From: Pelargonium nanum
Taxonomy: Eukaryota; Streptophyta; Magnoliopsida; Geraniales; Geraniaceae
NCBI GenBank assembly: GCA_036897485.1
Contig: JAYMTF010000603.1
Coordinates: 1-32,980 of the forward strand
Reading direction: 5' to 3'
Length of the DNA stretch: 32,980 bases
Shown here: positions 1 through 10,893 of the stretch, in pieces
Numbering within the stretch: position 1 is the stretch's first letter
Layout: each line of letters opens with the position of its first letter
Position numbers and translations under genes: made by a program
The notes under the pieces: generated by a model
What the model saw: the letters and a program-made list of their open reading frames with translations, nothing else
Told to the model about the DNA's origin: nothing
Databases searched by the model: none

Positions 1-1218
1 TAAGACAGAAAACCATGAAAAGAACTAATCTATCCGTAGTAAATATAATCTCACAAACTAGCAAATAACGAAGGCGAAGATGATAGTACGTCGTCTGCAA
101 GTGGATTGAACGAGATGAGCCAACAATGATGATGAAATCAACGGAAGAACAAGACTAATCAAGTCAAATATGCTCAATCTGTGTTCATTCAATTGAAGTA
201 ATACGCACAAAAACTATTGAACCACCGCCGATCAAAATAAGATCGACGGTGGTTCAAATAGGGAACTTTGACGAAGAACTAACTATGGCGGTTAGGGTTT
301 TGACTATTTGCTTTCATTAGTAATTTATGCATATATAATTAATTAATCAAATGAGGAAGCTAACTTTTTAAAATGAAAAATAACACTTAATTTTGAGCAA
401 AAATTTAATAAAAACATGACACTCATTTGGTTATTTTAGGCTAAGAAAAATGTAAAAAATCATCATCTTCGTATGTAGAATTTTGTAAGAAAGTGTAAAA
501 TTGATCTGAAGTGATGTCGGTGAAAGAAGACGACGGGATGTATTTAGTAGGGACAAGGGGTCAACAAAACAATTCCAAATTCTGAGAATATACCAACTAT
601 TATTGCTTTCCTTTATTTATAATATAAATAATCAAAGTCATTTTGTTTTATTTGTTCTGGAATTTGGTCTATTATCTCATGTTTTCATTCCACCATGGTT
701 GAGTCTGGACCCTAATTAATAAAATATCACCGATCTTGACAATGGCAACTAAAGCGCATATCAGATAATAATTATCAAACAATTATTATATAATATCTAA
801 ATAAATATTTATATTGTTCATAAAAGTTTTAACTCAAATTTTAGTTGAAGAAACAATAAGCATAAACCAGGTCTTCAACCTGCATATGTTCATGGAATAC
901 AAATCATGAAAACACACAAATTGTTGATTCAGTATCTGAATCACACATAGACATAGCAGTTACATAGTAGTGCATTGAACTCTACAAATTTACTGTCACC
1001 AGTCTCAGATAGTTCACTCTTTAGATAAAATAACTTGCATGCCTCAGAAATTCAGAGTAACACAAAATTGCTTACATTCACTATTAAAAGTCATAGGAAA
1101 CAAAATTGAAGCCGCGCAAACTAGACATTCAGAACAATGTAACCTTCGCGGAAGGATGAAGCAACACTACTTCGTCCTGGATAACAGATACCTGGACCAT
1201 ATTTTGTCCTTGTCTTAA
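1..1218. other. AT-rich flank downstream of RRP8, with one hairpin repeat
   Basis: No coding region is recognisable here. The only clear structure is the hairpin at 217-257, listed separately. The rest is AT-rich sequence. The last part, about 840-1218, probably holds the 3'UTR and polyadenylation region of the minus-strand RRP8 gene; that is inference from position. Confidence 0.5.
217..280. repeat. Hairpin-bearing repeat, copy 1
   Basis: The 17-base arm TTGAACCACCGCCGATC (217-233) faces GATCGACGGTGGTTCAA (241-257) across a 7-base loop, with a single mismatch. Twelve bases further on comes GACGAAGAACT (270-280). The same hairpin, and the reverse complement of that 11-mer at the same 12-base spacing, recur at 14927-14989, so this is a dispersed repeat in inverted orientation. 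The family is not recognised. Confidence 0.75.
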
Positions 1219-4200
1219 TTATCGGCGCTTGTATAAACAAGGTTTCAGCTTAGGCCACTCAATTTCCTTCTTGTCTGAATTTTGCTTCTCCTACAGAAAA
1301 CAAAGATTAAAAAAATGTTATATCATGTACTGAGCTACATTGACTGTTTGTGCAGATAAATTAAAAATAATTTTCTGCAAGAAATTTCCCTAGAAAAAAG
1401 TTACAAACCTTTTTCTGGAAGTATAATAGAATAAACATCTTATTAGAGAAGTCCTGCACAAAATACATATCAGTGAGCTTGGATATGAGGTATCAAAATG
1501 ATAATTTAATAGACGCAAATCAAAGAGACAACAATAAACCGACTTTTAGCACTGGAGTGAATCCTAGCTCACAAACAGCTTTTGAAAACTTGTTTGGGTC
1601 TGCTCCTCCAGTAGTTGGATCAAATCTACTCTTCACTTCAGCTATCAAAAGCCAGCCACTATAAAAACAGCCAAAAGTAAGAATATGACCGAGCACAACA
1701 ATGGATATTAGGTGATCCATGGCTATAAAACAACTTATTCGCAAACCTTGGCTTAAGAACTCTGTGTGCTTCCATTAGGTAACTCTGGAAGTCGGTCCCC
1801 ATCAATGAGAGGCAGAAAACTGCAACATCTATATATGAAGATCCAAGGGGTGTCTGCCAGTAAACATATATGATAGTGTTAATGATGGAGGGCCAGTTGC
1901 TACTCATCATGTATATGCCGTCTCTAACAAAAGCTTACAGCTCTAGAATAATCTTATCTATCCCTAACTTCAGAAAACAGCTCCGTGATTCATATTGCAA
2001 TTAGCTGAGCACAATGCACATTACTAGAATGTACATATACCAACTACCAAATGCATCGTATATATAGGCATTTAGAGAAATATCGAGAAACATATGGGGT
2101 ACGTGGATACTATCAACCATAATATGTTGCTTAAATTTTATAAAGTATGGATTGTATAACTATATGAAATCATATTCTATTTCTAATTATCTAGACTCAA
2201 TTCAGTTCTAGTTTCTCGCTCTTACAAATTTGATTCTTCGCACTTATATCTGGCATTTATCCTAAGGCCCTCAAGAATTACAGAACTAAGCTCACAACAT
2301 TTTAAATGAGTAACCTAAGATATGAATGAGCGCACTATAACAGTTAGATCCGCTATCCTGTTTTCTGAGAAACACCAAGTTGCATTACTCATAACTGATA
2401 GTAGCCATATAAAAGAATTGTCTTAGAAAATTAGAAAGATGGACGTACAATGATTGAGAGGACAATGTTTACTGAATAATGCTCAAGCATGGGGAAGAAC
2501 GAACATTGCACACCATATTTATTATTATATCCTTACTAGAATTAGAACACATACATTTGACATATCGCAAGCAATTACTGAAGGATCATTGGAGACAAGA
2601 TCAAAAGAGAAGACTTTATTCTTCACACTTTTTGCAATACGCGCATCCCCTGTTGATGTTAAATAGCAGCCATTTTAGCATATTAGTCAGTGTAAAGACA
2701 TTTAGTTACAAAATATGAAGACATTAACCCTATCTTTCGATAGTCGAAAAGTGCGGGAAAAGGAAGTAGAAGGAAAAAATAGTTGTATCTTAATTTATAC
2801 TACTGAAGGAAATTTATAATGGAACGTAAAAGTTTAGAAGAGCAGACCAGCTTTCTAACTAATTATTACCCTCTATTTTTCTTCTTTACCCCCTTTCCCA
2901 AGATCCAAACACAGCAAAAATAAACTTTCGAGGCAAATTCATCAATGGAAAATAAATTTCAGCAAACTCTTACCACATCCAAAATCAGCCACAACCAAAG
3001 AAGGGCTATGCTCCTTAATCCATTTTATGATTATATTAACAGGTTGCTCAGGCCAATGTGACATTTGCTCTTGATATCCTGCATGGTACTGTTCAGGTAA
3101 GTAAAACAAAAGTCAAGACGTAGCTTCTCAAAAATAACTAAATCACTTAAATGTAGCTAATAGTTAAGTTCTTGAAGAGCAAGTATAAACACAGTAACAA
3201 AAAAAGACAGCATACCAATGTATCAATATGAAGCACATAACAAATTAACAGTGCTAAAAGCCTTATAAAAAGCATGAATTAGATTTGGTGAAAATCTTGT
3301 ATTTCCAAGACGGTATCAGAGGTTGCTACCGAAAGGTCAAGAGTTTGAGTCCTGACACACCAAAATTCTTATGTATTTATCAAATCTATCTAGTTTCTTA
3401 TATGCCCCTTCTCTTACCCAAACCACGATGAACTCTCTACTACCTCTATTCGGTCCACCCGCAAAACTACAATGGCAAAGAGTTTTTTATCTCTCCTATC
3501 AGTCCGTACGGGAAAGGGATGAGCTTTCTATCAAATCTCTCATCTGTCTAGCAACATGGGGCGTGTTGGAATATAATATTGAATTATAGATGGGGACTTC
3601 AACTATTAACTTAAGCTTTTAGTTGGGTTGGTCCTCCAACAATCCCAACAGTCGAACAATATTCAAAACTCTTTGTACATCTATTTACTTAAAGGAAGTA
3701 GCTAAATGCAATGAAATTATAACACATTATAATTCTGACAAGAGATATTTTAGTAAAGCAAATAGTACCATATCAAATAACGAAGGGTCTTCTGTAAAAT
3801 AATCAAGCGCCTCTTTGCCTCTGTAAAATGAATCAAAGCCAGCATTAACTTAATTTTCTTTTCTCAGCAACCAAACAGAGTTTAGAGAGAGAAAAATTGA
3901 GTGGGCAAGAAAAGCATTGATTACGTGCAAGTGTAGAGCTTCTCATTAAGCATCCTAAAGTGCCCTCCAGACAACCTAGCTTTCATCTGCAGAAGTACAT
4001 AAATACAAACATGAAAATCAGCAAAATATACATCGAACCCACCAAACCATCCACAGCAAAGACTCGAACTTTACAGCAACAAGACCTTATCGAGAAAGGA
4101 GGACGACGAGGACTTGGAGATTTTGTCTGATTTTTGGGGCTTAGCAACACTGTTCTCTATACTAGTCTTCTTCGGCTGATTGGGCGTACTGTCAGCTTCA

Positions 4201-4286
4201 ACATGGGACTTTCGTTGGCTTTTCGCTCTCTTCCGTTTTCTGCTTTTGCTGCTACTGTGCCTCTCTCTATTCTCCTTGATGTCCAT
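1219..4286 (-). CDS. RRP8: RRP8-type 25S rRNA adenine methyltransferase
   Basis: SAM-dependent methyltransferase of the Methyltransf_8/RRP8 family. Yeast Rrp8 makes m1A in the large-subunit rRNA in the nucleolus; the same role here is inferred. Nine exons, written 5' to 3' on the minus strand: 4286-4086, 3986-3925, 3820-3769, 3088-2974, 2649-2555, 1853-1747, 1658-1544, 1453-1409, 1290-1219. They sum to 864 nt, giving 287 aa, with GT-AG borders and consistent phases. The Lys/Arg/Ser-rich N-terminus (residues 1-67) looks like a nucleolar targeting tail. The RRP8 signature [12 protein letters not shown] follows at about 71-82, SAM motif I (DFGCGDA) at 140-146, and the [11 protein letters not shown] strand at about 184-194. 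The protein ends ...CLYKRR. The start at 4286 is the first ATG after an in-frame stop. Confidence 0.95.
3300..3650 (+). mobile_element. tRNA-related / miniature LTR-like debris in an RRP8 intron
   Basis: This lies inside the 680-nt intron 3089-3768 of RRP8. At 3311-3356 there is GGTATCAGAG followed by a box-B-like GAGTTTGAGTCC, resembling either a tRNA primer-binding region or a SINE head. At 3564-3641 a short segment starts TGTTGGA and ends TCCAACA, as a very small LTR would. It may be a TRIM-type LTR fossil, incomplete because no matching left repeat is seen, or a SINE. It was not resolved further. Confidence 0.35.
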
Positions 4287-5652
4287 TGCTTCTTTCTCTT
4301 TCTCTGTTTGAAGCTCAGAATCGGAGGAGAAGGAGACGAACGTTAAGCAGAGATGCTACGAGCTCCTTTTATGTGGAGCTTTATGGGCTTAGGGCGTTTT
4401 TCTTTTACAGAAATAAAGCCCATATAATCCCTTTACGTGGCCCATAGGTTCTGTCGATCTTTGGGATGCAATGTCGAAATTTTCTACTCGTTTTTTGTTA
4501 CCTTTTCTTTATGAATTATGAATGCAAAAACTAATAATTTACTAAATGGTAGTGGCGCAGTTGGCAACACAAGCTGCGTGAGTGAGAGAGCGTTTGCGTT
4601 TGATATCCACTCAACACATTCATGGGAAATGGATGAGTTTTAATTGTGACTTACTCTCGAATTAGGATTAGTCTGAGTGTGGTAAAACACCTTAAAAATG
4701 TCAACCGCGAGTTTAACTAACTCGTGGGCCACTCGGTTCGCAGACCAACCAAAAAATAAAAAATTAACACCATCAAACTGAGCCATAGCCACAATGGCTA
4801 ATATGTCTTGGATAATCAAACCGAAGACACTGAAATCCTCTCCTACAGCCTAAAGAGCACAAACAATTGACAACGATTGCACTTGGAGTTCAAGACGACC
4901 ATGTAGAGAGGGCTTTGCCAACCGCCCCTCACCACCATCGGGTCTGCCATTTGATTTGGAAACAAACTCGAAAGCTGATCTGATGACTACCGCACCACCA
5001 CTTTCCAAGTCACTTTTTCCTTCTCTGCTAGTCTCCTGTTACCCTATGCGCACACCCATAAAAAATTTACCGCGAATCTACACGCTCTATAAACTTTAAC
5101 AACACCTTAACGTGCTTTCACACCGCTTTGAAAATGAAGAGTAGCTATAGCCGAACAAAGACCTTATATACAAAAACAAAAACAAACATGACCATAAATA
5201 ATAGTTTTATCTTCGTGTGTCACCTTTATGTGATTGTTGACTTAATTTATGTATAAAAAATTAGAGGAATGTGATGGTGTTCTCAATTGTAAAATAAAAA
5301 ATAAAAAAATTGTTACGTATTGTGAATCAATATATTTCCAATGTGATTTTCGAAAATTCGAGTTTGTTTTAATGGATAACATTATTAATGAACTTTGACA
5401 CCTAGCTCTGGACACAACATTGCAAACATTCCACATAGAATCAGTCATATATATCCATATGTAATATGCTGGATTCATATTGTCATTTATTACAGGCATT
5501 GGTTAATTAATTCTGGGATCCCAAATAACACTTACACAACAAAGATGATGCACCTCAGCTCAAGCAACTAGCAAGTGCATGTTATATTAGACTTAAACAA
5601 GGCAGTTTATTTAAATTACAACATATATAACCTCCAATCCATTGCTCTATGA
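4287..5652. other. Intergenic region between RRP8 and the epimerase-like gene
   Basis: The minus-strand RRP8 leader and promoter should occupy roughly 4287-4500; the sequence just upstream of the start is CT-rich on that strand. A SINE-like element lies at about 4549-4700. No further coding potential is recognisable up to the stop codon of the next gene at 5653. Confidence 0.5.
4549..4700 (+). mobile_element. SINE-like element with tRNA-type box A
   Basis: AGTGGCGCAGTTGGC (4551-4565) matches the polymerase III box A of tRNA-derived SINEs. About 30 bases later GCGTTTGATATCC (4596-4608) resembles a degenerate box B. The GAGTGAGAGAG spacer is the kind seen in plant SINE heads. Target duplications and the 3' border are not clear, so the end is approximate. 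Confidence 0.4.
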
Positions 5653-8243
5653 TCAGTGAAAACCAAAAAGAACCTTCCGAGGATCCAACTGCCCGCTGCA
5701 GTAACTGGATGAAACAGTCGACAGCTCTTGCCGCCCCTTCCACTCCTCGTAAGGCTTCAACACTATCGGGGTCTCAACCGCTGCAGAATCCACACATAAC
5801 ATGCTTTTGTAATCTTCGTCCCCCAAATCTGCCAGAGTTTTCGCCTTTCTGTCCCACGGATTCCATACAACTGCACAGTGCATCCACAGTATTTGATCAT
5901 GGATAGATATTCGGGATAGCAAAAAGACGAGATGTGAAATTACTAAACAAACCTGCATCTGGTATGCCATCCTTTCGCAGTTCAAATGTTCTCTTCTTCT
6001 CGTGGTCTATAATGGCGATCTTCGTTGGCGTGCTCAGATACACTCTGTCAATCTGTAGGAATCGTTCATTGTGAAGCTACGTACATGTGCCTCAGGACAC
6101 ACACTGAGTTTAATCTTAAGCTAATGGGAAACAAATGGCTATACCTCACTGTCAAAGGTGATTGCGTCTGCTTGCTCTGTGTACCTCTGTTTGCGATTGA
6201 GATTGTCAAAGTAATCAAGTGTCTCCAAGCCTTCAACACGCACTTCACTGCAAATTAAACAGCATCATGCAAGCCCGCTGAAAGAGCAATTAATAAACAC
6301 TGATGTAACACCAGGCGCGTAAAGTAGCATCACAAGTTAACAGTGAAGTTGAAAACATGTAAAGTTTCATACAGATCCAGACCCTATAAGGTAACGTAAA
6401 GGCACATAGCAAACTTCCATCCAATAATAGCAAACAAAAGAGGCAAACCTTATGTCTGATACAGATAAGTAGTTTCGGAGAGCAAAAGTAAAGGAGAAGG
6501 GCTTGGTATCTGTATTCCTAACACGGGGAATCAGAGTAAGCTTGCCAGCACTAACTGTGATACGAAGCCGAAGCTCAAAGCTGTAAATCATTGAGACAAA
6601 AAGGTCATGTTCACCATATTTGTTTTCATTTGATTGAACAAATCACATATTTCACAAGCGTACCTGCGAGGCCAGCTTTTAAAATCCTCTTCCGTAGACT
6701 TTAATATCAAATCTACTGATGACTGATTGTTTGCTGGAGGCAGTGGTGAAGGATCATTATCCAGTGACCAAAACATGTTCCTTGCAAATCCATGTTGTTC
6801 CAGTGAACCAAGATTCCCAAACTGCAGTAGGCTATTATCATTAAGAACCCATAACCTTTACAAGCAATGCTAAATATTTCATGCTATTTTCCTGAGTACC
6901 CTACCTGTGGAAAGCAGACAGGTATACCACCCCTGATGGCTTTAGGTGGTCTCCATGTAGCCTGTTGAGTCAGAAACCAAAAGATAAATTAAAATAAAAT
7001 AAAAAAACTTACATACTTAGATAATTATAGATTTTGAATTTTTAACTTGAACCATCACTTTTGCAGAGTATATGTAAAACTAGTATTATAGCCATATGAA
7101 TCAGAAACCAGAAGTTTAATTCAAAATAGCTCCCAAGAGAAATATTTATACTTTTTATTCATTTTTTTGTATGACAGGTCAACAGAAGTTGACATTCCAA
7201 TTGTAAAGTATTGATTATTTAATCAGAAAGCTGAGTCATTTCATGCCCTCCTAACAGAATTCCTGGAGGGGGTTAGTGCAAGGTAATAGTTTCCCAGATG
7301 ATGCGTTGTGATTGTGAAAACTTGGTTAAACATGAAAACGATTAATACACGAGAGAAGTAGAAAATTAAAATCATTAACATGCTCCCAGAAACATTGAAC
7401 TAACTGAATGAAAGGAAATGCGTTTGAGAAGCAATTTTGAGTTCTCTAGAGTAGTTCAAAATCAAAATAATCATTCAGTTTACCTTGCTGCTCATGAAAA
7501 GCAGTTCTTCTCTACGCTCATTCTTCCAAGAAACTACCTGCCCGCCATACAGAAGCACCTGAAACCGAACTCCGTAGAACAGACAACAACCATTTGAGAA
7601 ACTTTCCTTCATTTGATAATAAAAATAGACGAGGGTAGAAACTTGAGGAAAATGAATCAAAAATATCTTCTAATCTAACCTCATAAATTGCATAAGTCTC
7701 AAACTAAAAAATGTTTGATCACTCGAGTGAACAAGACTAGTATCTATCTATTTTGCATCCTAATGGTGCTCTACACAAATCCCATTTCATCTTTTCAATC
7801 GCCTGAAGTTTTTCAAAAGGTGAAATAGCAAAAATACTTGGTAAGTAGTAACAACGAGACAATCAGGATGGATAATCGACTTCTTTTCTATACGCAATGA
7901 AAAAGCCCCTTGTTATCAGTATTCAAATTCCATAAATGCAAAAATTCCCCATTTGTCATACTACTAAGTAACTCCATTCATCACCTGCAACCAAGCAACA
8001 ACACCTAAAACTACATACCGTGCACAATTACACAATCTCCAACTTACATCATTCAACGAAAACAATCCAAGTTCACATCATCACAAATCAAGTGATCAAC
8101 TAACAACAACAAAAAACAACCGAAAGAACAAATAGTAAACCAAACGAAACACTAATTAAACTGACCTCCGCTGATGATCCAGTAGGCTCAGTCAATATAA
8201 TCCGAGGCAATCCATCAGCACTCCGAACAATATTGAGAGGCAT
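5653..8243 (-). CDS. Glucose-6-phosphate 1-epimerase-like protein lacking the usual catalytic His
   Basis: Member of the galactose mutarotase-like superfamily, glucose-6-phosphate 1-epimerase branch (YMR099C/YeaD type). Eight exons, 5' to 3' on the minus strand: 8243-8166, 7558-7484, 6961-6905, 6821-6664, 6580-6449, 6247-6145, 6052-5953, 5870-5653. They sum to 921 nt, 306 aa, and the phases agree. Family landmarks: LYGGQVVSWKN (exon 2), PPKAIRGGIPVCFPQFGN (exons 3-4), EQHGFARN, FSFTFA, VEGLETLDY, VVWNPWD and SSYCSGQLDP. The N-terminus MPLNIVRSADGLPR fits a plant subfamily I remember. The family motif A-Y-H-T-Y-F reads ALRNYL at 156-161, so the usual catalytic His is Arg158, while Glu267 (in VDSAAVE) is kept. 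It may be catalytically impaired or a sugar-phosphate-binding pseudoenzyme. No transit peptide is seen, so it is probably cytosolic. Confidence 0.93.
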
Positions 8244-9450
8244 CAGCTTCAGCCTCAACCTATCTCTTATGCTGCTCACAAATGGGCTCACTTTCCCTTT
8301 CCTCCTCTCCAGCTGCCCACCACAAGTTTTATAACCAAAATTAAAAACAACCCAATTTCTCATCCACCAATCACAAGATTCACAACAACAAAAACACACA
8401 AACAACCAGAAATCACAAAAACAACATCACCAGCAAACCCTTTACCAAACTAGAGAAACAATTAAAGAAGATACAAAAATTAACCAAAATGGAGCAAGAT
8501 AAGGAGATGGGTAATCCACTTACGTTTACTAAAACAATATTATCAGCTAATTTACTTGGTTTATCAGACGATGAACCCACCAACTCTCACTCTGAGTTTG
8601 TGAAAAAGAACCCATTTTTATTACAAAACACAGATATTATAATATAACACATCAAGTATCGTATCATATTATATCATACCATATCATGTCACAGTCATAT
8701 AAACATTCATATGTGCTTAGAGTTAGCGAAAGAGAGAGAGAGAGAAGATGGGACCTGAAGACGAAGGACATCCAAACAAAACCGAAACCCAACTATACTT
8801 TTGTCATCGGATGCTCTGCTTTTCTCCTCCTTGGCGTCTCTTTCACTTTTCACTGTGTCTCGCTCCTTCGGAGAATGTGAACCGTTGATTTGGATTTGGC
8901 TGTGAGTGATGATGGTACAGTGGAAGCGAGCGCAGAGAATTGGGGTCACTCCTAGTTGAAGTCGAATTTGAAGTATAAAGCGAGCTAGCTACGTTAGAAA
9001 ACAAAAATGGAATTGTTTATGGGACGACGCTTTTGGATCAACGGTTCTCATTCATCAACTTTTTATTTTTCTATATTCCTTTTCCTTGTCATCTTGATGG
9101 GAATTAGTAGACTCCAGTCTCCAAATATTATTTAATATATGTACCAATCGTATTGTATCACGTTATCGGCTTTAAATCATAGTGGGACATTTCAATTTAT
9201 TTATTATGTAATTAAATTTTGAGTATCAAACTTGTGGCTTTCGGGGTAACATCGATTGCCTCCTTATTCTAACTAATAATTAGCGAGGCGCCATCCCTAA
9301 AAAGAAATTAAAGGGAAATTTATCGAACTAATTTTTTTTCTTAAGGAATGACTTACATTGTCTACATTTATCCAAACTAGAGTGAAAAGAATGATCTGAA
9401 ACAAAATAAAAGTAGAAAATGGAATAAAATCAATAATCCCAAAACCAAAG
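8244..9450. other. Leader/promoter region of the epimerase-like gene and intergenic DNA
   Basis: A likely acceptor (GCAG before CTGGAGAGG on the minus strand, about 8312) lies upstream of the start codon, so the 5'UTR is probably interrupted by an intron whose donor I could not fix. A GA run at 8730-8746, read as CT on the gene strand, suits a plant core promoter or leader. Nothing is recognised beyond about 9000. Confidence 0.4.
8730..8746. repeat. (GA)n microsatellite
   Basis: A run of about eight GA units. On the minus strand it is a CT tract upstream of the epimerase-like gene, the kind of pyrimidine patch common near plant transcription starts. Confidence 0.85.
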
Positions 9451-9499
9451 TTTGCCAACCAATCAACCGCTTTAGAGGTGACCTGAAGAGGCGGGAACT

Positions 9500-10010
9500 T
9501 TAGAGGTGTGGAAAATCCCTTGAGGAGCCTTGAACGGTAGGAAAATTCTTTATGAAAGGCTAAGTGTGGAAGAGAGGTACGGGGCTCTCATTGTGACCAT
9601 GTAGAATGAACAGCCTGTGTGGTTTCTTGTGAACACTAAGTATGAAAGAGAGGTGTAGGAATCTCCTCGTGGGCTTATTGCATATAGGTGCCTTGGAAAA
9701 TCCTCTTGAAGGCTAAGTATGGAGGAGACGTTTGTAGCTCTCTTAAGACGCGACTTCTATGTGACAAGAACTTGAGAGCTTCACATAGAGGCCGATATTA
9801 TAATGCAAGGCATAAGGTAGGTGAGGAGGACTATGTATGTCACAAGGTCATGGATCGTCCATTCAAGATCGTGATTTTCATATTACAAAGATTGGGAAGC
9901 TTCGCGTGGAGGCCAAGGTTGAGTGAAGTGGATCAAGTATGTCACAAAGTCACCAATTGGCCATTCAAGGATGCAGCTTCCATGTCACATATGTGTCTCC
10001 TAGGTTGATT
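9500..10010. repeat. Degenerate tandem repeat region
   Basis: Variants of GGCTAAGTGTGGAAGAGAGG recur around 9558, 9636 and 9708, each followed by a GGxxCTC-type block, with a spacing of roughly 70-80 bases. A second pair follows: AGCTTCACATAGAGGCC (about 9778) and AAGCTTCGCGTGGAGGCC (about 9897), each with a following TATGTCACAAxGTCA block and a CCATTCAAGAT/GAT block. A 106-residue plus-strand frame runs through it but looks incidental. It may be remnant satellite or inactive transposon sequence. Confidence 0.5.
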
Positions 10011-10620
10011 GCTTGCATGTGAGTTAGCGATTCCTTGGCAGTGCGTCCTAAAATTTTTATATAGTGTGCGTCTTAAGATTTCTACTTACTCTTAACAAAA
10101 AAAATTCTATCTTTTTGGTTATAAAATAAACAAACCTAACTTAGGTGAATAGTGGGCACTACCATCAAGCTTTACAAAAAGATATGAACAAATTGGTGGG
10201 TGAAAAAGAGAAGCTTGATTCTACATTCAGATATGGCAATTTGCTATATTCATTGTCAATGAGAAAGAGAGTGACACACAAGACAATTCAGGTGACTACG
10301 TGTCAGCATCTCAGCTTTTGTTAACAAACAACTAATGATGTTTTTAGTTAATTAATTTATTAATTAATTAAGTAAAAGGTGGCTAAGGTCATGAGTCATA
10401 AGATGATGATCATAGCAGGTCGGTTTGTTGTCATCTCATTCTTCTATCCACCTATCTTACACTGTCGTTTTTACGCACACAAAAATTAAAAATATTATTA
10501 TTCTAAATAAAACCTGAGCAAATTATGAAAACGACACTCCTAGTCCCACCACGCAATCCATATTATATTTATTCTTAATTATTACTGTGTTAAAAAGTCA
10601 AATAAGAGAGAGTTGGGAGG
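10011..10620. other. Intergenic, nothing recognised
   Basis: AT-rich sequence with short runs such as TTAATTAATTTATTAATTAA near 10350. No gene or element borders can be supported. Confidence 0.5.
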
Positions 10621-10626
10621 AGAGGT

Positions 10627-10893
10627 ACTTTGCTAGATGATTGTTTTTCTATTCAACTCGAGTTCGATCAGGTTGTGTTTTTTTATGTTGACCGTTCTGT
10701 GAATAAGGCAGCTCACGAACTTGCTCGTTTGCTTAATTATGTGTCTGAGGGTCGATTTTTTTATGTTGGCCGTTCTACGAATAAGACAGCTCACGAACTT
10801 GCCTGCTCAATTATGTGTCTGAGGGCCGAGTGTTTCGACTGAGGCATGTTTCAGAGGTTATTTCTACCGTTGTAATGTTTGATTCAGTATAAT
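10627..10893 (+). mobile_element. LINE-type RNase H (RVT_3) fragment with internal duplication
   Basis: Translation at 10630-10842 gives a piece like the C-terminal part of the RNase H-like domain at the end of plant LINE ORF2 proteins: LDDCFSIQLEFDQVVFFYVDR, then a block NKAAHELARLL (the family's R-x-x-N-x-x-A-H-x-L-A signature). The signature occurs twice, since about 80 bases (roughly 10674-10750 and 10755-10833) are repeated in tandem. A later frame, HVSEVISTVVMFDSV (about 10843-10890), fits the usual ORF2 tail. The copy is 5'-truncated and frame-disrupted. Derivation from a host RVT_3-domain gene is the alternative. Confidence 0.55.

Noticed and set aside
3311-3360. tRNA-like sequence considered as a tRNA gene
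   Set aside because: It cannot fold into a full cloverleaf and lacks an acceptor stem; better explained as SINE or primer-site-like debris.
9688-10008. 106-residue plus-strand frame
   Set aside because: It follows a degenerate tandem repeat and resembles no family.
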